Program-made: the position numbers and the translations under genes
Assembly (NCBI GenBank): GCA_026387215.1
Contig: JAPLMC010000071.1
Location: 1-12,217, forward strand
Direction of reading: 5' to 3'
DNA: 12,217 bases
Origin: Candidatus Omnitrophota bacterium
Lineage (GTDB): Bacteria; Omnitrophota; Gorgyraeia; Gorgyraeales; Gorgyraeaceae
Notes under the pieces: generated by a model
The model's database searches: none
Told to the model about the DNA's origin: nothing
The model's input: the letters and a program-made list of their open reading frames with translations, nothing else
Part shown: in pieces, positions 6,326-12,217 of the stretch
Numbering within the stretch: the stretch's first letter is position 1
Layout of the letters: each line of letters starts with the position of its first letter

Positions 6326-6972
6326 TGCTTTTTTGACACCTTGGCCCAGTCTTTTAAAAAACGGTCAATGCCTATGTCTGTCAATGGATGTTTCAGAAGC
6401 TGTTCTAAAACTCCAAATGGAATAGTAGCTATATCAGCTCCACATAAAGCAGAGTCCACTACATGCATAGGATTACGTACGCTGGCAACGATGATCTCTG
6501 TTTTAAAGCCATAATTTGTAAAAATAGTTTTTATAGTTTTTACAAGATCCATGCCGCGCTCGCTTATATCATCAAGCCTTCCTACAAATGGACTTACAAA
6601 GCTTGCACCGGATTTAGCAGCTAAAAGCGCCTGGGTCGCAGAAAATATCAGGGTCATATTTACTTTTATGTTTTCTTTAGAAAGAATTTTAGTGGCTTTC
6701 AGGCCTTCTTTGGTAACCGGGATTTTAATAACTATATTTTTATGTATTTTAGCCAAAGGCCTTGCTTCTTTTACCATGCTTTCGGCATCAAGGCTTATCA
6801 CTTCCGCGCTTATAGGCCCATCCACTATCTCACAGATCTCTTTAACAACTGTTATAAAATCTCTGCCTTCTTTAGCTATTAAAGACGGATTTGTGGTAAC
6901 GCCATCCACAATACCCCAGCTAGCCGCCTCTTTTATCTCTTTTATATTAGCTGTATCTAAAAATATCTTCAT
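6322..6972 (-). CDS. tal: transaldolase / fructose-6-phosphate aldolase, TalC type
   Basis: A class I aldolase of the short (about 215-residue) TalC/FSA family in the non-oxidative pentose phosphate pathway, transferring a dihydroxyacetone unit between sugar phosphates. The 216 residues give the full TIM-barrel pattern: MKIFLDTAN at 1-9, GVTTNPSL at 24-31, Schiff-base lysine K83 in IVIKIPVT at 80-87, NMTLIFSATQALLAAKSGA in the middle, SPFVGRLDD, and ADIATIPFGVLEQLLKHPLT near the end. Start ATG 6972 has GGAG ten bases upstream and a second AGAG close by. Downstream of the ROK kinase with 144 bp of tandem palindromic elements between them, it probably shares that transcript. Its C-terminus KVSKKQ is followed by a TAA belonging to element copy C. 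True transaldolase versus fructose-6-phosphate aldolase activity cannot be settled from motifs. Confidence 0.93.
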   Translation of the reverse strand: MKIFLDTANIKEIKEAASWGIVDGVTTNPSLIAKEGRDFITVVKEICEIVDGPISAEVISLDAESMVKEARPLAKIHKNIVIKIPVTKEGLKATKILSKENIKVNMTLIFSATQALLAAKSGASFVSPFVGRLDDISERGMDLVKTIKTIFTNYGFKTEIIVASVRNPMHVVDSALCGADIATIPFGVLEQLLKHPLTDIGIDRFLKDWAKVSKKQ

Positions 6973-6990
6973 ATCTCTACTTCTCCATCA

Positions 6991-7032
6991 ATAAACTTGA
7001 CAAAACTTACATTGTCACAATGTCAAGATTAT
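6991..7032. repeat. 42-bp palindromic element, copy D
   Basis: Arms ATAAACTTGACAA (6991-7003) and ATGTCAAGATTAT (7020-7032) around core AACTTACATTGTCACA (7004-7019), same orientation as copies C and E. It lies between the ROK kinase and transaldolase, just upstream of the transaldolase ribosome binding site, and forms a tandem pair with copy E after a 24-bp spacer. Confidence 0.82.
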
Positions 7033-7056
7033 CTACTCCTGTACCCACCACCACTA

Positions 7057-7098
7057 ATAAACTTTACAAAACCGTCATTGTCAGAGTGTCAAGTTTAT
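7057..7098. repeat. 42-bp palindromic element, copy E
   Basis: Arms ATAAACTTTACAA (7057-7069) and GTGTCAAGTTTAT (7086-7098) around core AACCGTCATTGTCAGA (7070-7085). Second of a tandem pair in the 144-bp kinase-transaldolase gap. It carries the same TTGACA to TTTACA change as the equivalent arm of copy B. Confidence 0.82.
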
Positions 7099-7111
7099 TT
7101 ACCCTCTCTAT

Positions 7112-7125
7112 CAATGTCAAGTTTT
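7112..7125. repeat. partial palindromic element, remnant F
   Basis: CAATGTCAAGTTTT matches the right-arm end of the elements (CAATGTCAAG is identical to copy D). The rest of the element is missing. On the coding strand it supplies the last codons and TGA stop of the ROK kinase. Confidence 0.55.
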
Positions 7126-8013
7126 TAGTAAGAGGGAGGCTCCGATTATGCCGGCGTCTGCGCCTAGTTTTGCAGCGATTATTTTAACGTGAACAGCCTG
7201 GTCTTTCATGGCACGCACTTTTATTTGCTTCCTTAGAGGACTTAAAATAAGTTCTCCTGCTTTGCCAACCCCTCCGCCAATAACGATTTTATCAGGATTT
7301 AGCAGATTAATAACTTCTGTGAGAGCCACGCTTAACTTTTGAGCAACATCACTCCAGATAGTTATGGCCTTTTTATTGCCAAATTTAGCGAGACTTGTGA
7401 GAGCTTCAAGCGTAACATTATTGCCAAATGTCTTTTTAGCCCTTTCCAGTATATATTTATTTCCTATATATCTTTCAAGGCAGGCAATGCCGCCGCAGTT
7501 ACACTTAGGACCGGTTTCATTGATTGGCATATGGCCTATTTCGCCTGCACACATAGAACCGCCTCTATAAAGCTTACCGTCTATAATAATGCCTCCGCCA
7601 ACTCCTGTACCAAGCGTAAGGCAAACTAAATTATTGCAGTTTTTGCCAGCACCGAATACAAATTCTCCAAGCGTCATTGCGTTAACATCATTATCAAGCT
7701 CGACCCGTAAGCCTAGTTTTTTTTCTAATATAGATTTAAGCCTGACTCCTTCCCAGCCTTTTATATTTGGAAAATAATGAACAACACCTTTTTTGGAATC
7801 TACCGGGCCAGGAACACCTATACCAATGCCAGAAACAGACTTGCCTGAAATTTCAATAATATCTCTTATATTACATATAATAGCATCTATAAGAGAAGCT
7901 CTGCTTGCGCTAAGAACGGTCTCGATTTTGCGCCTAAAATAGACCTTGCCAAAATCATCCACAAGGCCCATTTTCACAAATGTCGCGCCAAAGTCAATGC
8001 CTATAGTATACAT
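7117..8013 (-). CDS. ROK-family sugar kinase (glucokinase-like)
   Basis: Cytoplasmic ATP-dependent kinase of the ROK family, most likely glucokinase, yielding glucose 6-phosphate. The 298 residues carry the ASKHA phosphate-1 motif DFGAT at 7-11, GIGVPGPVD at 64-72, LDNDVNA at 106-112 with catalytic Asp D109, GTGVGGG at 135-141, GEIGH at 157-161, and the ROK zinc-binding cluster with H161, C171, C173 and C178 in CNCGGIACLE. GGGVGKAGE lies near the C-terminus. The absence of an N-terminal helix-turn-helix separates it from ROK repressors. Start ATG 8013 has no clear Shine-Dalgarno. The final codons K-T-stop come from remnant F, where the element's usual TAA reads AAA and the next in-frame stop TGA is used. 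N-acetylmannosamine or fructose as substrate cannot be excluded. Confidence 0.92.
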   Translation of the reverse strand: MYTIGIDFGATFVKMGLVDDFGKVYFRRKIETVLSASRASLIDAIICNIRDIIEISGKSVSGIGIGVPGPVDSKKGVVHYFPNIKGWEGVRLKSILEKKLGLRVELDNDVNAMTLGEFVFGAGKNCNNLVCLTLGTGVGGGIIIDGKLYRGGSMCAGEIGHMPINETGPKCNCGGIACLERYIGNKYILERAKKTFGNNVTLEALTSLAKFGNKKAITIWSDVAQKLSVALTEVINLLNPDKIVIGGGVGKAGELILSPLRKQIKVRAMKDQAVHVKIIAAKLGADAGIIGASLLLKT

Positions 8014-8098
8014 AGCTATTTATATTACATTAATTCAGGATAGAATGCAAATAGTTTTTGCTTCTCAATAGGGTTTTATGGACTTTGCTGGAAGAACG
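8014..8098. other. 85-bp gap between ROK kinase and broken GGDEF gene
   Basis: AT-rich gap without an ORF or palindromic element. On the minus strand it contains TTGCAT, 17 bp, TAATAT shortly before the kinase ATG, a weak promoter-like arrangement. Nothing else is visible. Confidence 0.3.
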
Positions 8099-8257
8099 TT
8101 AACAAACACGGTTACGACCGCTTTCCTTGGCTTTGTAAAGGGCTTTGTCAGCTGATTCAATAAGTGTATTTTCATCCACACCATCTTCAGGGAAACTCGC
8201 AACGCCTATGCTGATTGTACTGGAGACTTTTTCATCATACGCCTTAAACACAGAGTG
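8099..8257 (-). pseudogene. orphaned C-terminal end of GGDEF domain
   Basis: These 52 codons follow the TAA at 8260-8258 in the same frame and end TAA at 8101-8099. They encode the canonical end of a GGDEF domain: STISIGVASFPED and ADKALYKAKESGRNRV. No start codon with a ribosome binding site precedes them. They are therefore the lost 3' part of the upstream gene, separated from it by one nonsense codon. Confidence 0.85.
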
Positions 8258-9385
8258 TTAGATACTTGAGCGAAGACGGTCTGCAGCCTGAAATGCGCCT
8301 TCTCTCGCAATTCCCGCCAAAGCTACAATAAATTCTTCTCCGCCGTATCTGCCGATAATATCAATTTCGCGAAGATTTGATTTAAGGTTTTTTGCAATCT
8401 CTTTTAATATAATATCTCCTACAAGATGCCCAAATTTATCATTCTTCTCTTTAAAAAAATCCAAGTCAACCATAAGCAAAGACATGTTGGATTTTTTGCG
8501 CATAGACCTTCGAATTTCTCCTCTGAATCTCTCCAAAAAATACCGCCTGGTAAAAACTTCTGTAAGCGAATCTGTAATAGCCATGTCTTGAACTTTTTTG
8601 TATAAAATTACTTTCTGAAGTTCGATTGCAAACTGGCCAGCTAGGATCAAAAAATTTTCAAAATACATTTTAGGAATATTCTCAATATACAATATACCAG
8701 CTATTTTTTCTTCAGATATAAGCGGTATGGCTATTAAGGTCTCAAAATTTTTTATAACAGCTAGCCTCTTTAAAAAAGGTGAGTCTTCATGAGGAGTTAC
8801 GATGATTTTTTTCTGCGCCTCGAAAATTATATCTATTAGCTCTCTGTCAAAATTATCAGGAGCGACTTTTGCATAAGAACGGCCAAGCTCTATCTCATAA
8901 ATAGAATCTATATCACTTTTATACTCTTTTAAAAGCACGAGTTTCGCAAGCCTGAATCTGAAGGATTTCTTAAGGACAGATGAAAATATATTGAATATGT
9001 CTTCGAAAGTAAGGCAGGTAGACATATCTTTCGAAATCTCGTATAAAGAAGAGACCTGTTGCATTTTTCTTTCTATCTCAAGGTTTAATTCTATTTGTTT
9101 TTTATCAGTCTCCATAAGACTGTCGTAAGAGGCCCTGACAGATGCAAGTTCTTCTCTCATTCGGAATTTATAGGCGTTGAAGTTTCTTCTGAATTTTTCC
9201 GTGATAAAAGGTATGGCGTTAAAAAATAGAATAAATAAAGCTGTCTCGTATGAAAGTTTCTTTATGTCAAATATAAAAATAACCAAGCTTATTGAAGCAG
9301 AGCACGCAAGGGACCATGACAGCTTTACCTTGTAGCTTAAAAGTAAAAGCGATACATAAAAAATAAAGTATATAAAGATATTCAT
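8258..9385 (-). CDS. membrane GAF-GGDEF protein, truncated by premature TAA
   Basis: A 375-residue product of what was a 428-residue putative diguanylate cyclase (two GTP to c-di-GMP). Order: two or three membrane segments (about 1-20, 25-40, 48-62), a coiled-coil linker (70-112), a GAF sensor domain (about 112-262), and a GGDEF domain from 268. Seen: TDSLTEVFTRRYF, metal-binding D307 in MVDLDFFKEKND, inhibitory-site RxxD as R339-E-I-D342, and active-site GGEEF at 348-352. The frame stops at TAA right after DRLRSSI, before the last two strands and the ADKALYKAK helix, which remain readable downstream. TAA could derive from GAA or AAA by one change. Without its end the domain is probably inactive unless the stop is read through or is an error. 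Start ATG 9385 has GGAG eight bases upstream, 5 nt after the preceding GGDEF gene. Confidence 0.85.
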   Translation of the reverse strand: MNIFIYFIFYVSLLLLSYKVKLSWSLACSASISLVIFIFDIKKLSYETALFILFFNAIPFITEKFRRNFNAYKFRMREELASVRASYDSLMETDKKQIELNLEIERKMQQVSSLYEISKDMSTCLTFEDIFNIFSSVLKKSFRFRLAKLVLLKEYKSDIDSIYEIELGRSYAKVAPDNFDRELIDIIFEAQKKIIVTPHEDSPFLKRLAVIKNFETLIAIPLISEEKIAGILYIENIPKMYFENFLILAGQFAIELQKVILYKKVQDMAITDSLTEVFTRRYFLERFRGEIRRSMRKKSNMSLLMVDLDFFKEKNDKFGHLVGDIILKEIAKNLKSNLREIDIIGRYGGEEFIVALAGIAREGAFQAADRLRSSI

Positions 9386-9390
9386 ATTCG

Positions 9391-10791
9391 TTACTCCACT
9401 ACCACTCTGTTTTTCCCCTCACGCTTGGCTTTATATAGGCGTTCGTCAGCTTTCATAATCAATTCGTCCTGAACTCTAGCGTCTTCTGGAAACGTAGCCA
9501 CGCCAATGGAAACAGAAATGTGAGTTTTTATCCTGCGAAAATCTACGCCTTCTTTTTTCATGGCTTTTCTGATATTATCAGCAATACGAAGCGCTTCTTT
9601 TTTTGAAGTGTCAGGCAAAAGTATTGAAAATTCCTCTCCACCGTAACGACAAACAATGCCTGTATCTATGAAACTTAAAAGAATTCTGGAAATTAATTTG
9701 AGCACCATATCACCAGCTATGTGGCCATATTCATCGTTATAATTTTTAAAATTATCTACATCTATCATAAGGAAAGAACAGCTTGAATTGTTCCTAGAAC
9801 AGTGAGCCAATTCTTCCTTAAGGCTATCCAGAAAATATCTCCTCAAAAATAAGCCTGTAAGGCCATCTCTAATAGCAAGATCCAATGTCTGTTTATACAA
9901 AGTTGCGTTTTGAAAACTCACCGCGCCTATATCGCATATAATATCCAGAAGCCTGAGATCTTCGGAAGTATAGTTATAAGGCCTGCAGTTTTCGAGCCTT
10001 AATATGCCTATAACTTTATGGCCTTCCATTAAAGGACATAAAATAACAGAGCGAAATGGCCTCTTATATTCATCAAACTTATCCTCGCTAAATCTAAAAT
10101 CCTTTTTTATATCTTCCACTAAAAGCGCCTGGCGCTGTTTAAAAACCCAGTCGTCTAAGATATCCCCTTTTTTTGTTTTTATCTTTTCCATAGATATTTT
10201 ATTCCCTGAAAAAGCAAGATGTAGCTCCTGTTTCTCGGTATCCACCATAAACAAAAGACCTAAATCTGATTTGCCCACAATATTAAAAGCGTTATCCATT
10301 ATCTTGTTTATGACATCTTCCAAAAATAAAGTAGAGTTAAGTGTGGAAACAATACCCTTCAACAAACTATACCTATCTTCTTTCTTCTCCAAAGAAATAG
10401 TTTCTTTTTTATGCTTATTATGTTCGTCCTCAAGGATATTGATACTTTCTTTTATTTCTTCTATACGGGTTCCCGTAACGTGAGAATAATAGCTGTGTTT
10501 TTTTATCTCATTGTCTGTAATTAAAAATGTTATAAAAAACACGGGAACGTTCCAAACATAGAAAAAATGAGAGGTAATAGCTATAAGAATAGCAAGAAAT
10601 ACGCTTGCGCCCAGAAAAAAAAGGCTTCTATAATACCCAAGCTCGTGTAGGGTAAAAACTATGATAAGGTTATATAAAAAAATATTGGGTAATTTGGGTA
10701 GCTGGGTGCGAAAGATAAGATAGGAAACAATAATAAATAAAGCGCTGGATAATAAGATTGTTGTTAAAAAGTTTTTATTTTCTGATTGCAT
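9391..10791 (-). CDS. membrane-anchored GAF-GGDEF diguanylate cyclase
   Basis: A 466-residue putative diguanylate cyclase. Order: hydrophobic membrane segments (about 7-95, perhaps four spans), a charged coiled coil (105-145), a GAF domain (about 150-300) containing SVILCPLMEGHKVIGILRL, and a complete GGDEF domain (305-466). Seen: RDGLTGLFLRRYF at 308-320, metal-binding D344 in LMIDVDNFKNYND, active-site GGEEF at 384-388, VSIGVATFPED, and the closing ADERLYKAKREGKNRV. At the inhibitory-site position the sequence reads SFID instead of RxxD, so product inhibition through the classical I-site is probably lost. ATG 10791 is chosen over a TTG two codons earlier; no clear Shine-Dalgarno supports either. 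It shares its layout with the adjacent downstream GGDEF gene, suggesting an old duplication. The signal sensed by GAF or the membrane part is unknown. Confidence 0.9.
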   Translation of the reverse strand: MQSENKNFLTTILLSSALFIIVSYLIFRTQLPKLPNIFLYNLIIVFTLHELGYYRSLFFLGASVFLAILIAITSHFFYVWNVPVFFITFLITDNEIKKHSYYSHVTGTRIEEIKESINILEDEHNKHKKETISLEKKEDRYSLLKGIVSTLNSTLFLEDVINKIMDNAFNIVGKSDLGLLFMVDTEKQELHLAFSGNKISMEKIKTKKGDILDDWVFKQRQALLVEDIKKDFRFSEDKFDEYKRPFRSVILCPLMEGHKVIGILRLENCRPYNYTSEDLRLLDIICDIGAVSFQNATLYKQTLDLAIRDGLTGLFLRRYFLDSLKEELAHCSRNNSSCSFLMIDVDNFKNYNDEYGHIAGDMVLKLISRILLSFIDTGIVCRYGGEEFSILLPDTSKKEALRIADNIRKAMKKEGVDFRRIKTHISVSIGVATFPEDARVQDELIMKADERLYKAKREGKNRVVVE

Positions 10792-10800
10792 AAGCAACCA

Positions 10801-10837
10801 TTGCTATAAGATTGCTTCGCTTCGCTCATAATAGCAA
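10801..10837. repeat. imperfect inverted repeat with GCTTCGCTTCGCTC centre
   Basis: TTGCTAT (10801-10807) and ATAGCAA (10831-10837) are inverted repeats around ATTGCTTCGCTTCGCTC. It begins directly after the stop of the ABC ATPase gene and fills the 47-bp gap before the GGDEF gene. Similar GAGCGAAGCGAAGCAATC stretches occur as dispersed repeats in many bacterial genomes, so this may be a remnant of such an element. No T-run follows, so terminator activity is doubtful. Confidence 0.45.
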
Positions 10838-10838
10838 C

Positions 10839-11942
10839 TTATATTATAGTCTCTTCCGTATCTTTATTAAAAAAATGGGCCTTTGACATGTCAAAAACAA
10901 GATCCATATCCTGATGAATTTCCGGCCTATCGTGCCCGCCTACTCTTGCGATAAGTGAACTCTTGCCAGCTGTAATATACAAGAAAGCTTCTGCGCCCAT
11001 TGGCTCTATTATTTCAACAATTGCCTTTACTGTATTTTCAGATGACGCTTGAGAGGTAAAAAGCTTATCATATATATCTTCAGGCCTTATGCCGAAAAAT
11101 ATTTCTTTGTCTTCATAAGACGCCAGCTTTTTATACATATCTTCCAATATCTTCAAAGTAAAACCGCCTTCTGTAAAGAAAAACTTGGAATCTTTTTTGA
11201 TTATTCTACCTTTTACAAAATTCATAGGAGGAGAGCCCATAAAACCTGCTACGAATTTATTGACTGGCTTATCGTAAAGCGTAATAGGATCCGCCACCTG
11301 GTTTATTATGCCGTCTTTCATTACAACTATGCGATTACCCATAGTCATAGCTTCTGTCTGGTCATGCGTAACGTATATCATGGTGGCTTGTAGCCTGATA
11401 TGCAGCTTATTTAATTCCATTCTCATCTGGACGCGCATCTTGGCGTCTAGATTGCTCAATGGCTCATCAAACAAAAATACCATAGGCTTGCGCACAATAG
11501 CTCTCCCAACTGCAACTCTCTGACGCTGTCCTCCAGAAAGCTCCTTTGGCCGCCTATTTAAAAGCTTATCAATACCGAGAATCTCAGCCGCTTCTTTAAC
11601 CCTGGTTTCTATATCTGATTTAGGATACTTACGCAGCTTTAATGCAAATGACATGTTTTCATAAACTGTCATATGAGGGTAAAGGGCGTAATTCTGAAAA
11701 ACCATGGCAATGTCCCTATCTTTAGAAGGCACGTCATTTACCATTTTATTGCTTATCCATATTTCGCCTTTTGTAATATCTTCTAGCCCAGCTATCATTC
11801 TTAATATAGTGGACTTACCGCAGCCTGAAGGACCTACAAAGACTACAAATTCCTTGTTCTCAACCCCAAGGCTTACATTACTAACATCCTCTATATTACC
11901 AGAATATATTTTAGAAACGTTTTTTAAACTTACTTGTGCCAT
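10839..11942 (-). CDS. ABC transporter ATP-binding protein, MalK/UgpC (carbohydrate importer) family
   Basis: Cytoplasmic ATPase subunit of the CUT1 sugar-importer type. The 367 residues give Walker A GPSGCGKST at 37-45, Q-loop Q83 in VFQNYALYPHMT, signature LSGGQRQR at 135-142, Walker B VFLFDE at 155-160, D-loop SNLD at 163-166, and switch H193 in YVTHDQTEA. GFMGSPPMNFVKG opens the C-terminal TOBE domain (about 235-367), which includes FGIRPEDIYD. The length matches MsmK/UgpC proteins. No permease or binding protein lies next to it, so it may serve several importers, as MsmK does, or its partners lie elsewhere. The substrate is unknown. It has a good promoter and almost no leader, without a Shine-Dalgarno before ATG 11942. 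Its stop adjoins the 10801 inverted repeat. Confidence 0.93.
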   Translation of the reverse strand: MAQVSLKNVSKIYSGNIEDVSNVSLGVENKEFVVFVGPSGCGKSTILRMIAGLEDITKGEIWISNKMVNDVPSKDRDIAMVFQNYALYPHMTVYENMSFALKLRKYPKSDIETRVKEAAEILGIDKLLNRRPKELSGGQRQRVAVGRAIVRKPMVFLFDEPLSNLDAKMRVQMRMELNKLHIRLQATMIYVTHDQTEAMTMGNRIVVMKDGIINQVADPITLYDKPVNKFVAGFMGSPPMNFVKGRIIKKDSKFFFTEGGFTLKILEDMYKKLASYEDKEIFFGIRPEDIYDKLFTSQASSENTVKAIVEIIEPMGAEAFLYITAGKSSLIARVGGHDRPEIHQDMDLVFDMSKAHFFNKDTEETII

Positions 11943-11950
11943 ATTTTTAT

Positions 11951-11980
11951 ATTTTATTTAACTTCCAAAGAAAATGTCAA
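11951..11980 (-). promoter_or_regulatory. sigma-70-type promoter for the ABC ATPase gene
   Basis: On the minus strand a perfect -35 TTGACA (11980-11975) is followed after 18 bp by -10 TAAAAT (11956-11951), a 5 of 6 match. A start about 7 bases past the -10 would fall near 11944, one or two bases before the ATG at 11942. The transcript would then be leaderless or nearly so, in line with the missing Shine-Dalgarno. Confidence 0.5.
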
Positions 11981-11985
11981 ACAGT

Positions 11986-12217
11986 TTATGATAAATAAGT
12001 TATAAGCTGTGAGACAATATTTTTAAGATTTTTACGATGACTGATTATATCTATGAGGCCATGCCCAAGAAGAAATTCCGAGGTCTGAAAGCCTTCTGGA
12101 AGTTTCTGGCGTATGGTCTGCTCTATTACTCTTGGGCCTGTAAAGCCGATGAGCGCTTTCGGCTCTGCTATTATAATATCTCCCAATGTAGCAAAACTCG
12201 CAAGAACTCCTGCCATG
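11986..12217 (-). CDS. accD: acetyl-CoA carboxylase carboxyltransferase beta subunit (AccD), 5' end outside window
   Basis: Only the last 76 or so residues are present. AccD with AccA transfers the carboxyl group from biotin to acetyl-CoA, giving malonyl-CoA for fatty acid synthesis. Seen: VLASFATLGDIIIAEPKALI, GFTGPRVIEQTIRQKLPEGF, then SEFLLGHGLIDIISHRK, the highly conserved C-terminal end of AccD including the acyl-CoA-binding crotonase-like core and the closing basic helix. The Met at the window edge is internal, in the stretch that usually reads PTTGGV in this family, so it is not the start. The gene ends TAA at 11986; the promoter of the ABC ATPase gene begins just before that stop. The zinc-ribbon N-terminus of AccD cannot be checked here. 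Confidence 0.9.
   Translation of the reverse strand, partial: MAGVLASFATLGDIIIAEPKALIGFTGPRVIEQTIRQKLPEGFQTSEFLLGHGLIDIISHRKNLKNIVSQLITYLS

Larger units (their letters stand above)
6206..6353. repeat. tandem duplication of transaldolase 3' end plus palindromic element
   Basis: Units 6206-6268 and 6282-6353 share CCATAATGTTGACAA at the left and GTTTATTG, a T-run and GCCCAGTCTT at the right, in the same orientation. The right unit has 9 extra bases (6335-6343 region, ACACCTTGG), part of the transaldolase coding end. The left unit therefore looks like a copy of the transaldolase tail now serving, in another frame, as the start of lptD. The 16-bp cores are in opposite orientations. Confidence 0.75.

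Noticed and set aside
2734..7098. TTGACA in each element as a -35 promoter box
   Set aside because: No -10-like hexamer lies 16-18 bp from these TTGACA sites; at 17 bp the sequence is TTGTCA or similar from the other arm. The hexamer is explained by the palindrome.
6991..7125. CRISPR-like array in the kinase-transaldolase gap
   Set aside because: Only two full units and a remnant, with divergent bases, arms palindromic over the full length, spacers of 24 and 13 bp, and no cas gene nearby.
8258..8260. Programmed stop-codon recoding in the GGDEF gene
   Set aside because: TAA is not used for selenocysteine or pyrrolysine, other genes here end in TAA, and no special downstream structure was seen. 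A nonsense mutation or base error is simpler.
1..12217. Horizontally acquired island, prophage or defence system
   Set aside because: No integrase, transposase, tRNA, phage or defence gene is present, and all genes are co-directional housekeeping or envelope genes of similar composition.

Overview
All recognisable genes in this AT-rich window lie on the minus strand, so transcription runs from high to low coordinates. Gene content indicates a diderm (Gram-negative-type) bacterium: an LptD-type outer-membrane LPS translocon protein, nucleotide-sugar genes for rhamnose and glucuronate, an acetyl-CoA carboxylase subunit and two GGDEF proteins. The style of the proteins (a short archaeal-like RmlC, a 245-residue RmlA, a DUF5674 protein, small helical orphans) recalls uncultured candidate phyla such as Omnitrophota. 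That placement is inference with low confidence.

Layout in transcription order. (1) 12217-10839: 3' end of accD, then a MalK/UgpC-type ABC ATPase with its own good promoter and almost no leader. (2) 10791-8099: two adjacent membrane-anchored GAF-GGDEF diguanylate cyclase genes. The second is cut by one in-frame TAA, and the missing end of the GGDEF domain is still readable behind it. (3) 8013-6322: ROK-family sugar kinase and a short transaldolase (central sugar metabolism). (4) 6274-4107: lptD, split by a frame change near 5500 into a secreted LptA-like half and a beta-barrel half. (5) 4061-1: a nucleotide-sugar operon, ugd, rmlC-like, rmlA, DUF5674 protein, unknown small protein, rmlB (runs off the left edge). 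The last four genes overlap each other by 29, 11 and 4 nt. Together these make dTDP-4-keto-6-deoxyglucose or rhamnose precursors and UDP-glucuronate for surface polysaccharide.

The most unusual content is a family of short palindromic elements, not obviously a known named family. Five copies are each exactly 42 bp (13-bp arm, 16-bp core, 13-bp arm), and there is a sixth remnant. They sit between ugd and rmlC, on both sides of the lptD start, and twice in tandem between the kinase and transaldolase. Three genes (ugd, transaldolase, ROK kinase) take their stop codon from the edge of an element, always in the same frame. One copy is translated as the N-terminus of LptD. Two neighbouring copies lie in a tandem duplication in which the flanks are direct repeats but the 16-bp core is exactly inverted. 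A separate 23-bp perfect palindrome precedes the ugd ribosome binding site. No tRNA, rRNA, CRISPR array or transposase was seen, and no gap between genes exceeds about 150 bp.
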